Shown here piece by piece: positions 32,836-44,116 of a DNA stretch of 64,000 nucleotides; position 1 is the first letter of the stretch; the number at the start of each line of letters is the position of its first letter. Location of the stretch: positions 1 to 64,000 of the forward strand of contig NOKP01000033.1 in the NCBI GenBank assembly GCA_002682825.1, read 5' to 3'. The notes under the pieces were generated by a model. The model saw only the letters and a program-made list of their open reading frames with translations. It made no database searches and was not told the DNA's origin. The translations under genes were made by a program, and so were the position numbers. This DNA is from Neonectria sp. B-13 (lineage: Eukaryota; Ascomycota; Sordariomycetes; Hypocreales; Nectriaceae).

Positions 32836-35088
32836 ATGAATATTGTTCCCAAGGCTGTAAGGCCCCCAAGCTCCAGCCGTCAGCGGGAGCAAGGCTAACC
32901 TGGCCAGTGCCGAAACTGTCGTGTTCGCAAGGTATTCAAGTCTAGGCCGGCTACCGCTTGGTCATCATGTTGACCGAGGCAGATACGCTGCCATAGAGAG
33001 AGTCCTTGTTCCAACTGCATCACCTCAAAGATAACCTGTCAGGGGAACTCTAAGGATGCCGCGCGTCGTTCAGGAATAGTTGAGAGGGCGGCAATGTGAG
33101 CAAAGCTGTTTGAGAGGTGCACGGTTGTACTCACTGTATACAGGCCTATTCGAGACCAAGCCAGTCTCTGCACCATTTATGACAGGGTGACAGCTCTTGA
33201 GCAACGCGTCGAGAGACTTTCAAGCGATGCCACTAGCCCATCCGCTGCCACCATCCTAACCCCCCGGCAAAGCCCCTGTAGTGTAGACCTGGCTTCGCTG
33301 GAGGGTGAGTCATCCTTCAGGAATCAAGCTCTACTTGCCGCCGATATGACTGAGTTTATGTCATTAACCGGCGGTGGATCGCCGCAAGTCACTGACAAGT
33401 TACCCGACCTACGCAAACTACTCGAGGGCAAGGCATCCCAGGAGGCGCCTCGGGCACAAGACTGGAACCAAGATCACAGCATTGAATTACTGCTAGGAAT
33501 GATGCCCCCATCTGAATTCGTCATTCGCTTGCTACAGACACTCAAAGGTGGTGATTCCCTCTAACCCTCAATGCCCTTGCTAAAGGACAACTTAAACAGG
33601 GCCAGACTGTCTTCTGGTTTTATGTTTCCCAATCTTGGAGTACAAACAGTTTGAGGACTTATGTCGACAGGTATACTTCCCTGTCCATCCCGTCTCAGTT
33701 GGAGAAGTCTCGCTTTTGGGCGCCATGCTCTTTAAGGCCTTGAGAACTCTGAAATACTTTCCGCAGCCAGGCTTTTCCTCGGAAGAAATTGAGAAGTTTC
33801 AATCGACCTGCAAAGATATTTTCGTCGCTGGTGTGATGACATACGAAGTTAACATGAACCCTACCTTCAATCATTGTTTATTACTCTCCATAGCGGCAAG
33901 TATACCTCCCAACTACACTTCCCTCTGGACCTTCCAGAAGTCCCGTCGGACTGAGATTAGGCAGCTTTCATTAAAATCGGTCACTGAACTTGGTAAACAG
34001 GCAATCAACGCACAAACTCAAGGCGATCTTGCAATTCAGTGGAAGCTATCCTCGACCGCTGCGAGACACTGCCTTGCCCTCGGATACCACCGCGAGCACG
34101 TCGTAGCTGCATTACCACCAGATAAAGCGAGTCAAGTCCGTCGTCTATTCTGGCATGTTTACTACTTGGACAAAAGCCTGGTCCTCAGCCTCGGACGAGC
34201 CTCCACAATTCAAGACATGGACGTTGACGTTGAACCGTACACCATCTCCGATGACCCTGGTCGCCAACCTTGGGACCGATCCTTGTTTATATTGATTGAG
34301 TTTATGAAAATACAAGCTCAGGTCTACCAGGCTCTTTACTCACCAGCATCACGAAAAAGAAGCGTCGCGGAGAGACGAGTCATCGTGGATACGTTGATGA
34401 ATCAGCTTGCTGATTGGCGTGAATCGTGGCACCAACTCGATAGTTCCCAAGCGTATCAAAAACATGTTTTCGACAACACCTTTGGTCCAGCTGACGTCGT
34501 GTACTACTCCGCGCTTACCCTTGTCTACCGCGCGGTCGATCTATCGGGACTCCCAAACACGATCGTTATCCCCTGCTACGCGGCAGCGAAGAAGGGTTTG
34601 CAGGCTCATGCTGAGGTACATGCTCGGTATACGCTGCTGGGTCGCGAGTCAATGGCGCTCTTTGCAGTATGGTGAGTGCTGATGCGCCATTCGGAGAATA
34701 GAAAGAGAAAAGAAAACGGCTGACGTAATCCAGGGCTCATATTTACACCTCATTAACCCCGTTTATCGTCACGTTCCTTCATTGTACTGCAAACTCTGAT
34801 CACGACGATTTATCCTTACTCAAATCTTCCTTGGATATCTTGGAGCAGACCAGTAGCCTAGTAGATTCCTGCAAACGGCCATTCGACTTTTGCAAGTGTC
34901 TCTATGGCTTCGCTGAAGCGTATATATCGACAAGCTCCGAGACAGGCGGTGGCGACGGGCTTAATCAGCTCCTCGAAGGAAGATTTGAAGGGGATTGGTT
35001 CTTTCCGGATCCAGAGATGCAAACTCTCTGGTCTTCTATTCTAGTGAGTGAGTGGCGGTTTCATCACGGGGACCTAGCATTATCTTAA
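32836..35088 (+). CDS. Zn2Cys6 transcription factor, six exons
   Basis: Reconstructed exons are 32836-32856, 32908-32931, 32983-33095, 33144-33547, 33600-34671 and 34734-35088 (662 aa), all GT-AG with consistent phases. The zinc cluster at residues 8-34 has Cys 8, 11, 18, 24, 27 and 34 (KACRNCRVRKIRCHRESPC, SNCITSKITC) and only exists after two 51-nt introns are removed. A linker and coiled-coil (YDRVTALEQRVERL) follow, then a fungal_trans-type middle domain (FEDLCRQVYFPV, LFWHVYYLDKSLVLSLGRAS) and a C-terminal region ending FHHGDLALS. At the fourth intron the joined reading PDCLLVLCFPILEY is open but differs from FWFYVFP-like sequence visible in another frame, so a compensated indel or slightly different splice site is possible. 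Likely a regulator of the neighbouring catabolic genes. Confidence 0.82.
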
Positions 35089-35987
35089 AAAAGCATTGGT
35101 CCTGTCATTACCTCAGAACCGTTTTCATATGCCACAAAAGATCCCTTCATGTTGAACAAGATTGTCTTGGCTCTTAGGTTTAAAGGAACTGTTGCTAGAT
35201 GCATAGTCTGGATTCAAACGAACTGTCTAGACCAACATACCAGTTTCGTCTGACAGGAGACGACATGCGGCTAGTTTCAACACGGCTTCACAGAGCCAGC
35301 ATGTTCGTTGGCTCTAAAGAACACCAACCCAGGCCCCCATCGTAGTGTTTCTATAACTACGGCTCTTCCTTGAATCTGTAGCAGATGACCTAGATGCCAC
35401 AGATACCATGGTCAAACACTACGGCACCATAAGTGTGGGCATGTAATGCGCATCCCACTATAGTGGACAGTGGTATTCCATGAAAAGCTTGACTACTCAG
35501 CTCCCAAACTTGTAACCCTGCGTCGCTGCAGCCTCCACACGTGTATCTTGGACAACAGCGAGACGCCTGACCACTAGTTCGATCGAGGGCCAGTACTGAC
35601 TCAGCCAGGTCCTAAAGCCCGACCGGACGCAACAGCGCGACAAGTCCCTGTTGACGTGGTTTTTGCCTTGCAAAGGACATCAGCTCGAACTCGCATTCTG
35701 GTGCGGGACTCGCCCAACATTCCAGAAACAGCATCGGTCTCGTGATTTGATCTGAGGAGGGGCGCAAGACTGATTGATAGGGTTAGCCGGGAGTTAGAGT
35801 TTTATCACACTATCAAATCAAGTCTTTATAAATATCATCAAGCAAGTTTAAAATTGCCAGCATTGCATGCTTTAGCTGACCTATGTCGCGGTTCCTGACT
35901 ACCCTGTATTTCTAGAGAACCTGGAACATGTCTCTGTAATTCTAAGTTATATAAAATTACAGTTTCTTCCTTACCAAATTTGATTAT
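35089..35987. other. intergenic, no gene seen
   Basis: About 900 bp with only short frames and no recognisable feature. Confidence 0.45.
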
Positions 35988-36329
35988 ATGGCATCATCCA
36001 GTTCCTCAAGTGGAGGAGGCTCGGCGCAACAGGCTGCTCCGCTCGGGGTAGCTGGCGCTGTTTCTTCTAACTTTGACATGTGAGAGGCGCGGCTCTACCG
36101 CGAATGCCGTCCCCACTGGGCAAAAACATTTGAGTCCACTAGTAGTGCAATGGCGACTTTCCGGCCGTTGGCCCCTATTTCCACGCAATACCCTGATGCT
36201 TGGCAATTTGCTATTCCTGAACCCAAGATAACTGACCTCAAACGTAGTAAAGAGGTAAGTACGGGAAAGGAAGTTAGTTTTGGATCTATAAAGGCCAACC
36301 GTGTAATTCGGGGAGGAATTGCCGACTAG
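35988..36329 (+). pseudogene. short conserved-looking frame broken by one TGA
   Basis: From ATG 35988 the frame reads MASSSSSSGGGSAQQAAPLG ... SSNFDM, then TGA (36081-36083), then continues in the same frame EARLYRECRPHWAKTFESTS ... PDAWQFAIPEPKITDLKRSK to a TAG at 36327. The second half looks strongly coding, and TGA could derive from CGA by one C-to-T change. A GTGAGA donor overlaps the stop and GTAAGT follows KRSKE, so this may instead be the first exons of a gene I cannot complete. No family recognised. Confidence 0.4.
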
Positions 36330-36501
36330 TGTGGGCTCCATATGGCTCGAGTAATTTGATGCACTTGGTGTTTTTGACTTTTTACGGAAGCCTCGGTGTC
36401 CATTACATTGTCTATTAGTGTATCTTGAGACGCCAATTCAAATCAAATCCGCACCAACCCGACTGGTAGCCACCGATGGAATCACTACCATTGGCTCACC
36501 A

Positions 36502-38455
36502 ATGGATATGATACACCTTCCTGTCTTGCAAGATTGCAGAAGTCCATCCCCAGTTCAACCTCGGTCACCTAAACTCACCAAAGGAAGAAGAAGGGCAGCC
36601 CGAGCATGCCTCTCATGCAGAACGCGAAAAGTTAGATGCGACGCTAGCGAGAGATGGCCTTGTGGTAATTGCAAATGGAGCGACTCTGAATGCGTTGTCG
36701 TCGGCCGGGCTGCAAGGTTTGTCCCCCTCTACATGGTGCACCCTGTTGGCTTGGGGCAAAACACAGCCGTTTCTTTGCTTGATGAGGGTATACGAGAATC
36801 TCGCTGAGCCGTGGACAGGACCCCCCGCGTCAAACCACTACCTAAACATGTTCATGGCAGCCATGAAGCTTGTGGGTTATCGACTAAGACATTTGAGCCT
36901 ACACCATGCTCGTCCTCATTTGACCCGGGAACGTTTGGTAATCAGCCCAGCATACATCTCCAGGCCTTCATTACACCGCTACCGGCGCGAATACAACCCA
37001 GCAACGCTGTATATCTATTATACAAGGGTGCGCTGAGCTTGCCAGATATCGGTTGTCAAAACGCCCTGCTTCGGTCCAACTTTGAGTTTACCTACCCATA
37101 CATGCCGGTCCTGGACCTCGGTCATTTTCTCCAAATACTAGACGTCGGTGACGGGAAATCGGGCTAAATCAGCTTGTTTCTCTTTCAGGCCATCTTGTTT
37201 GCTGGAGCTGCACATGTCAACATGAAGTACTTGAGAGCAGCTGGGTTTACTGCACGAAAGAAAGCCCTGAGACAACTTTTCCGACTTCGTTCCCCAGTAT
37301 TCTTCATGTTAGCAGCCTTAATAACCAAACCGCAGTTATTATACGATTTCAATTGTGAATCCGATCGCCTGGTTCTCGTACAGGGGCTCTTGCTCATGTC
37401 TCTCTGGTATGATACTGATACTACAGAAGAGCACAGGAATGCGTGGTATTGGATTGATGTCGCCGTCTCGCAGGCATTCGCGGCTGGACTTCACCAAGAC
37501 TCAGTTGACAGTTCACGATACTCCAAAGACAGAAAGTTACGGCGCAGACTCTGGTGGGCTTGTTTTATCCGGGATCAAATCACCTCCCTCGAGATGAAGC
37601 GGCTCCCTCGGATCAGAGATGCGGAATACAACGTTTCGATGCTCACAGACGACGATTTCGAAATTGAGATGACTCAAGACGACTACCACCTAAATCATGG
37701 GCCATTTGCACCCAATCCGGAGATGAGAGGAGACAAAAGGAATTGGGTAGACTCTACACATGATATACCAATATATTCTGCTGGCCATTGAAAGAACCAC
37801 CTTCATGTCCCCTCCCACACAGTCAATACTTGATCGAGAGACCGCAAGGATCTGCATGCTGGAAGCCGCTCTGCATATTTCGGACATGACTAGCGAGGCG
37901 CATGAGACTGGACTTTGCCGGTATTTTTCCAACTCGGCGCTCATGGCAATCATCGCCGCCGCTGGAGTCCACCTTCAAAGGCTCAATGGGAACCTGGAGG
38001 CGGAAAAACAAGCAGAGTTTGAGGCATATCGCCAGTGCACAGAGGTGATAGAGATGCTGGGGGAAACTTATCAGCCTGCCAATCTCGCACGGGATGTTAT
38101 GGAGTGGGCTGTTTCCAAGCTCGCAGGTTGCGGATCGTCGTCATCACCCGACGAGAGCGGCAAAGAATCTTCTCTCTTGCCGGGAAACGGTATCTTTCAC
38201 AGCCTCAGCGAGCAAAGTTGTCACAACGCGATGGCTGATACTGAAACAACAAGATCTATCTCATCCACAACCCAATCTCCTCGGGACACACCACTTTCAG
38301 AAAAATCAACAAAGGCGGACGTTGGATTCCAAACCTTTGACGAGAGTGGATTTGAAGGTAGCATGACACTGGATGATGGATTTGACTTTTCCCCAGACGG
38401 CTTCCGCGCCTTATTCACACTGGAGGTGGGTTGGAAGCAGAAACCAAGTACTTGA
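36502..38455 (+). pseudogene. Zn2Cys6 transcription factor, probably damaged
   Basis: Exons are 36502-36716, 36819-37746 and 37823-38455 (591 codons). The zinc cluster at residues 36-64 is perfect (ACLSCRTRKVRCDASERWPC, GNCKWSDSEC). A fungal_trans domain follows: LLRSNFEFTYPYMPVLDLGH, LFQAILFAGAAHVNMKYLRA, YDFNCESDRLVLVQGLLLMS, RRRLWWACFIRDQ. An in-frame TAA at codon 188 (37165-37167) interrupts GKSG-stop-ISLFLFQ, where relatives read straight through; CAA to TAA is the simplest explanation. A 45-nt in-frame GT-AG segment (37144-37188) could remove it but has a weak donor (GTCGGT) and would delete conserved residues. The region between NPEMRG and the C-terminal part also seems shorter than in relatives. 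Called pseudogene with reserve. Confidence 0.6.
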
Positions 38456-38957
38456 GCTTCCGGGGCCAAGGTGTTATATCACTATTGGCATGCCGCTTCT
38501 AATTTGACAACATCAGTTAGTTAGAGACAGTAGAAGATCACTACGTTAAGGGTAAATCTTGCGCCGTATCTTGAAGCATATGAGGGTACAACAGCGGGCG
38601 ATCATAATACCCTCGGCAGGGGAACTGTTAGAGTAATTACGACGAGCATCCAAAGGGATGAGCGAAGACCTGGGAAAATACAAGCAAATGAATAGATCAA
38701 CTTCGGATGCATCATGTCACCTTAGTATCGGATATATGTTAGTTAGACCTCTCGCTGTTCTAATTGAACTGGCTAGACATGTTTGTATAAAGACATCACG
38801 ATCTGCAATCTGACACGTCTTATATGGATAGCATTGCGTTGTTTATTTGAAATGATTGACACAACCGGCAAAGACTCAACCACAATCGACATCAATACAA
38901 ATGTGGAATTGAAGTATAACCACCTTGAACGCGATTTTTACAGAATACAGCGGCTCC
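38456..38957. other. intergenic, convergent 3' ends
   Basis: Lies between the 3' ends of the regulator and the FAD monooxygenase. No gene seen. Confidence 0.4.
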
Positions 38958-40675
38958 TCACAGTCTGGTGGAGGTTTCTGGTCCTCCTGAGCCACGAGTT
39001 TGTTGGACACTCCACTTCTCAAAAGCCTTGATGCAGTCGTTAACAGAGTCAAAAGACAGCACAGAACGCATGTAATCCGAATCAGCAAAATGGTACCCTG
39101 CACCTGAAAGATGACCTCCAGGACGGGATAAGGGCAGTGTCTCTTGCTTCTTGGAGTGGCCCGTTTGGGAGGTGATATGAGAGCTGGTTCGAGGCCGCAC
39201 CTTGCACATTGGTAGTGGTCCGCGTCTTACGAAGATATTCGTACAGCTGCAGTATCTGCTTCAATTGATTCTTCTTCCTGGTACCGCGGAGCTCAGATCT
39301 ATCCAGGAGGCCCAGCAAGTTACCGAGAACAGCTCCATCTTCAGCAACCATTGTCGCACCCTGAGCTTGATATGGCAAGGTCGGATGGCATGCATCTCCG
39401 AGCAGGACGACAGCGCCCTGTATTTCACGTAAACACATATGATCGAACGACGCTCTGACGCTATAATACCTTTGTCCAAGACTCTAGTTCTTCATGGTGG
39501 CACAGCTTCCATTTTAGTACCGATGGAGTACAAGAAATGATCTTGGCCAGCCTATGACGTGTCAAACGGGACTGAACCCAACAGACTTCAACCAACCATG
39601 GGTAATCTTACCTCTCATCCCAACCCTCAAAGCAAGCCCTCATCTCATCTAATTCCCCCGGGGCTTGTCGAACATCCTTGGAAAGATCGTCCGGCCGTAT
39701 GAGCACCAACTTGAATAATCCCCCCCCCAAGCGGGCATAATAAAACACAGTGTCTTCTGGACCCATCCGACATTTGACAGACTTGTCGTGTGTGAGCTCG
39801 TCGATGCGTGGATCGCCAAGGCCTGGTAGTTGCTCTCGGGTCACGATTCCGCGATAGGCAAGGTCCCCTGTCTGGGACGGTGGCGATTCTGTACCCAACA
39901 ACTGATCTCGAGAACGGGACCATAGACCTTGAAATGGTTAGTATCAACGCAAAGGTGTGATGGTATGACTGCTTGGCACGATAGAGAGACTTGGCCAGCG
40001 TTTGACCCGGATGCTCACCATCTGCACCAACGATTACATCCGCCCTGACGGTCTCACCTCCTTTCAGTCGAGCGCTTGTGGTGTCGAAATCAACATCTTC
40101 GACCTCCGCTCCCAGGCGAATCTCTGCTCTTGCCTCTCTGGCAGCGTCCCATAACACTTGGTAGTAGTCAGGACGGCCGACTACCCTTCATTCGATGCAT
40201 CTGAATTAGTCTCATGAACCACGACACGAAATGGTGCTCCGTAGATGAAATACATGTTCTGACTCACATCCACTTATCGCCAAACTTGTCAACCATGGTT
40301 TTGCCTCCCTCCATCGTGAAGAGAATTTTCCCATTTGCGTATCTCAGATATTGGATGGAGTCGAGCACTACACTCTTTTCGATGAGTTGTTGCAAGATCC
40401 GCAACCGCTGAGCAACTCGAGCCGCATTGGGTGGTATTTGAATGCCTGCACCAACCTGATGCATGCCAAGAATCAGCAACACTAGAGCCTGGTTTCAGAG
40501 CACATATTCATGTGTCATGGTTTGCACCTCTGAGTGGAAGGCGTACGTACAGGGGCCAGCTCTGGAGTGCTCTCGAGGACAGTAACTTGCAAGTTTTCCT
40601 GACGACAGGCTGTGGTAGTATGTTGGTATTCGGGAACAAGATGCTCGAGCGTAGGCCTATAGCTACAATCTTCAT
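38958..40675 (-). pseudogene. salicylate hydroxylase-like FAD monooxygenase, damaged
   Basis: The family is clear: RQENLQVTVLEST, VGAGIQIPPNAARVAQRLRI, LWDAAREARAEIRLGAEVED, DVIVGADG joined by a good intron to LWSRSRDQLLG, and GAVVLLGDACHPTLPYQAQG, the GD motif binding FAD. Such enzymes hydroxylate aromatic rings with NAD(P)H, some with decarboxylation. Two lesions are visible. The N-terminal GxGxxG loop is missing: MKIVAIG at 40675 is followed by unrelated sequence until ACRQEN. Near 39130 the frame of EARDTAL must shift by one base to reach GAGYHFADSDYMRSVLSFDS and KAFEKW at the C-terminus. The junction around 40180-40260 is also unclear. A run of nine G (39720-39728 as C) lies in a conserved region. 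Probably a recently lost cluster gene. Confidence 0.65.
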
Positions 40676-40995
40676 ATTCTGCCCTGACTTTGCGAATCAA
40701 ACCCCGCAGTTGCATAGAGCTTCGGGGCATTTCCGTGACCGGGCTGGACCTGGGCCGGCATCGCCTGTAAATGCCGTGCTGTCTCTACCCGGCAGGGCTA
40801 GCTTGGCTAAATGAGTAGGCTGCCTGTTGAAATTGGACAAAGATCTCACTAGATCCAAACTCGCATGTCATAGAGCTATATAGTATCAACTGCTCCGCTT
40901 CTTCTCATAGTTTACATTCCCAAAGCATAGAAAGGAGCCACCATCTCCCTTAGTGTTACGCAAATGCTGCATCGAAACGCTAGTTGATCCTCTCA

Positions 40996-42160
40996 TCATT
41001 GCGGAGCTGGAGCGTCTTTGCCTGCATCTGCAGCATTTCCCGTCAAAAAACCAAGTGGAATGTTGGGACCCCAGATGTACAGCGTGTCCGGGGCCTCTGG
41101 TGCCCGGGTAAAGGGAGTCATTTGGTTGACCAAGTCTCCGTCAGAATAGTGCTCGAGGATATTGCCCGAGGTGTCAAACCTGGTATAAAATAACCACTGG
41201 TAAGCGTGGCGTTCAATCCATTTCTGCGTAGACTCCGATGAAATGTGGTAGGAAACAGAACTCACCAGTAGTCAAAGATCTGGCTCCCCAAGACGTGTCT
41301 ACCGATACCCCAGCAGTTGGTGTACCCTTTTTCAACCAGCCACTTGTGACCGAGGGCTTGTGTATCCAAGTCATTGACTTCAAAGCTAGAATGGTGCACA
41401 AATGCCGGCTTGCCGGTCGGATTCGCGCCCAGGAAGAAACTCTGAGTTGCTGTGAGCAGGGGCTCCCTCAACCATGAGAGACACCTACGTGATGATCCGT
41501 ATACGTCATTCCAAGATCAATGTGCATGAAACAGGTCGTATCGCTTCCAGTCTCTGGGTCAAAGACAGCATCAGTGGGTACCAGGTTCATGAGACTCGTG
41601 TACCACTGAAGCGTGCCCTGATACATGGTTTGCGGAACAATATACCCGTAGTGGCCCAGTTTATGAACTGGACTCGGCCCAGAATTGAACCTGCGGAACT
41701 TGCCTTGCCTCGGTTTTTCGACGGCTAGATTCAGCACTGGCTGCTCGCCACCAATGATTCGATCCGTCCCTTCGATGCTAGAATCCTCGCGCAACGTCTG
41801 GCCATAGACGAAGCTGACACGATAACCATTCGGATCGGTGATGCTCACTCTCTCACCCCCGCCAGGCCCAGTCTCGTTCTCAATCTTGGACGCATCCGGG
41901 TGGGCCACCGCAATTAGGAGGTCTTTCCTTGACTCGACGGCCCAGGTCCCTCCAACAAAAGCGCGACGAGGGCCTGGGGCCTGTTCGGCGACGTATATGT
42001 AGGCGTCGGCCCCGAATCCGCCAAAATAGATGCGACTGCCTTCTCGAGACACTTCAACGAGGCCAAAGTCGCTGAGAAACTGGGCGGCAGTTTCCAGTTG
42101 GGAGTGTTGGTAGTGCACAGAAACAAGGCGAACAACCTTGATCTTCGGGGATGTTGCCAT
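40996..42160 (-). CDS. VOC-superfamily extradiol ring-cleavage dioxygenase
   Basis: Exons on the minus strand are 42160-41489, 41441-41266 and 41179-40996 (343 aa), with introns in matching phase. Two glyoxalase-fold modules are visible. The metal ligands of type I extradiol enzymes can be placed at His170 (KLGHYGYIV), His240 or 241 (AFVHHSSFEV) and Glu292 (NILEHYSDGDLV). The C-terminal LGHKWLVEKGYTNCWGIGRH and FDTSGN segments are typical of catechol/trihydroxybenzene 2,3-dioxygenases. The enzyme should open a catechol-type ring beside the hydroxyls (meta cleavage) using Fe(II) and O2. Intracellular, no targeting signal. It is divergent to the FAH-family hydrolase 364 bp away, which would act on its product. 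Extradiol cleavage of monocyclic aromatics is uncommon in fungi, which mostly use intradiol or homogentisate/gentisate routes. Confidence 0.85.
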
Positions 42161-42524
42161 TGTGCGCAGAGGGTATCAGGTGACTTGAAATGAAGTGCTG
42201 GAGAGAGTCTGGTCAATCATTTCAACTCCAGATTTAATGGAAAATACTGTTACATCAGATTAATTTATTGTGATGGCCGTGACCAGATAATGGTCTGTCG
42301 AACTTACTCAGCCCCTCCAATCGGTAAACCGGTAAACCGGCCTAGTACCGGCCTTGCCGTTTATTACGCCGGTGTCCACGTCCACTGTCCGGACCTGCCG
42401 CCGTGGGGACTCATCGGCGGCTGCTGCTGTAGTAAGAAGGTGCTTCTTTTATTGAGACGGCTAAACTTGGTGAACTATTTTCAACTCTTCCCAGTTCACT
42501 CTCGGCTTCGCATCGTTCACCATC
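42161..42524. promoter_or_regulatory. divergent promoter with repeated CGG/CCG sites
   Basis: A 364-bp region serving the dioxygenase (left) and hydrolase (right). At 42322-42353 three inverted CGG/CCG pairs overlap: CGGTAAACCG (42322-42331), CGGTAAACCG (42330-42339) and CGG-N7-CCG (42338-42350). This is a plausible Zn2Cys6 binding region that would coordinate two consecutive steps. Confidence 0.55.
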
Positions 42525-43487
42525 ATGAGTTTCAAACAACTTGTTCGCTTCGAGTACAAGGGCCAGGCGCAATATGGCGACCTTGTCGAGTTCAATGATG
42601 CCCAGGGTCATAAGGTCTTGAAACTCTCTGGGGATCCTTGGGGCGGCTTGATTTCGACTGGCCAAATCACAACGGTTTCCAAGGTTTGAAACTCGCTGAA
42701 AGGGCAGAAGCTTGGACTATGGAATAGTGCACTGATCGCTCTCTGTCAGCTTCTCTCCCCGCTCGAGCACGCCCCAATCATCATTTGCGTGGGACTGAAT
42801 TACAAACAACATGCGGCCGAAGCAAATGTGCGTCATGAACTCTGAAACGGCACCATCAGACACATGTGTGAGACTCTGAGCTAATATGGTGCTATCCTTC
42901 AGTTGAAAGTCCCAACGTACCCCGTCATCTTTACGAAGCCGAGCGACTCCCTTGCCGGTCCGTTTGATCCTGTTCACGCCCACCCCGATACACAGGTTCA
43001 GTTGGATTACGAGGGCGAGCTTTGTGTCATCGTCGGTCGCGATGCGAAGAACGTTTCGGAGACAGACGCGCTGGACTATGTCTTGGGATACACGGCGGGA
43101 AATGATGTGTCGGCGAGGAACTTTCAGGTGCCAGGTGCTTCAGGTGGGCAGTACTGCTATGCCAAGTCTTTCGATGGCTTTGCACCTATTGGACCGGCTA
43201 TTTGGTCTCCTGCTGTGGTGCCTGATCCGCAGAATCTCCGTTACAAGACGAGAGTCAACGGAAAGGTTGTGCAGGAGACGGCGACCAGTGACATGATCTG
43301 GTCGGTACGACAGATCATCGCCCATCTGTCTCGTGGAACCACACTGCGTCGGGGGACTGTCATCATGATGGGGACTCCATCCGGTGTTGGATTCTTCCGG
43401 GACACATTTCTCCAAGACGGTGATGTCGTCGAAGTTGATGTGGAAGGACTCGGCAAGATTTCGAACCGCGTAGTCTTTGACTCTTAG
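42525..43487 (+). CDS. fumarylacetoacetate hydrolase (FAH) family enzyme
   Basis: Exons are 42525-42683, 42750-42827 and 42903-43487 (273 aa), all phase 0. The FAH fold is shown by PIIICVGLNYKQHAAEAN, then TKPSDSLAGP, the metal ligands YEGEL (Glu116, Glu118) and GNDVSARNFQ (Asp147), KSFDGFAPIGPAI and GTPSGVGFF near the C-terminus. Members cleave C-C bonds of acylpyruvate-type diketo acids, or act as decarboxylases, hydratases or isomerases in meta-cleavage routes. The length and single-domain form match the acylpyruvase/hydratase branch rather than true fumarylacetoacetase, which is larger. The pairing with the dioxygenase and the acetoacetyl-CoA synthetase suggests hydrolysis of the ring-fission product to acids, one possibly acetoacetate. 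Confidence 0.9.
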
Positions 43488-44116
43488 AGATGTCACATTA
43501 CTTGATCTCGATAACACACTGCTTGTGTTAAATAAAGCTCGGCCCAAATGGATTGCATTCACAAGTACTCGAGAAACGAGGCCACGATGTGGGAAAATCA
43601 GGTAGACTCATTATTTTAAAGACGCTATTTCAGATAACATTCCACTAATTTTCATCGTGTGATTTTTGTACACTGAGCTTCTGCACTCGCCCCATGGAGA
43701 ACTAGGCAGACCGAAAATGCGAGGATATTTGCAGATTGTGCCAGGCTGCTCGACGCGGTGACAGAGCGGGGACGGTCAATCGCGGTATTTGGTGATTACC
43801 GTCCTGGCCGTCACGACCGGAAATTTCCGGCCACACTGATGGAGGGGGGAAAAAGTGGACGAACCCATATGTGGGTTGGGTCATTTATAATATCTATTGA
43901 CTTGTTTTTTCCTCCTGGGGGTCCCCGAGACGAAGCTTAGAGTAAAGTCGCTTACCTCGCAGACTACGCCTGAGTACTTTCTTCCCCTAGTTGCAACCAT
44001 CCTTTGAGCAAAGTTGACAATTGCCGTCCTTGCTCGTCTACCTTTGTTGGATACCAACGTCAAGCTTGAGAAACACCCATCAATTTCGACAAGTCAATCC
44101 CATCTCACCCACTCAG
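43488..44116. promoter_or_regulatory. intergenic with perfect palindrome before AACS
   Basis: This 629-bp spacer contains CCGGAAATTTCCGG (43817-43830), a perfect 14-bp palindrome with CGG-N6-CCG spacing as bound by several Zn2Cys6 factors. It lies 287 bp before the AACS start. The remainder has no coding potential that I can support. Confidence 0.5.
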
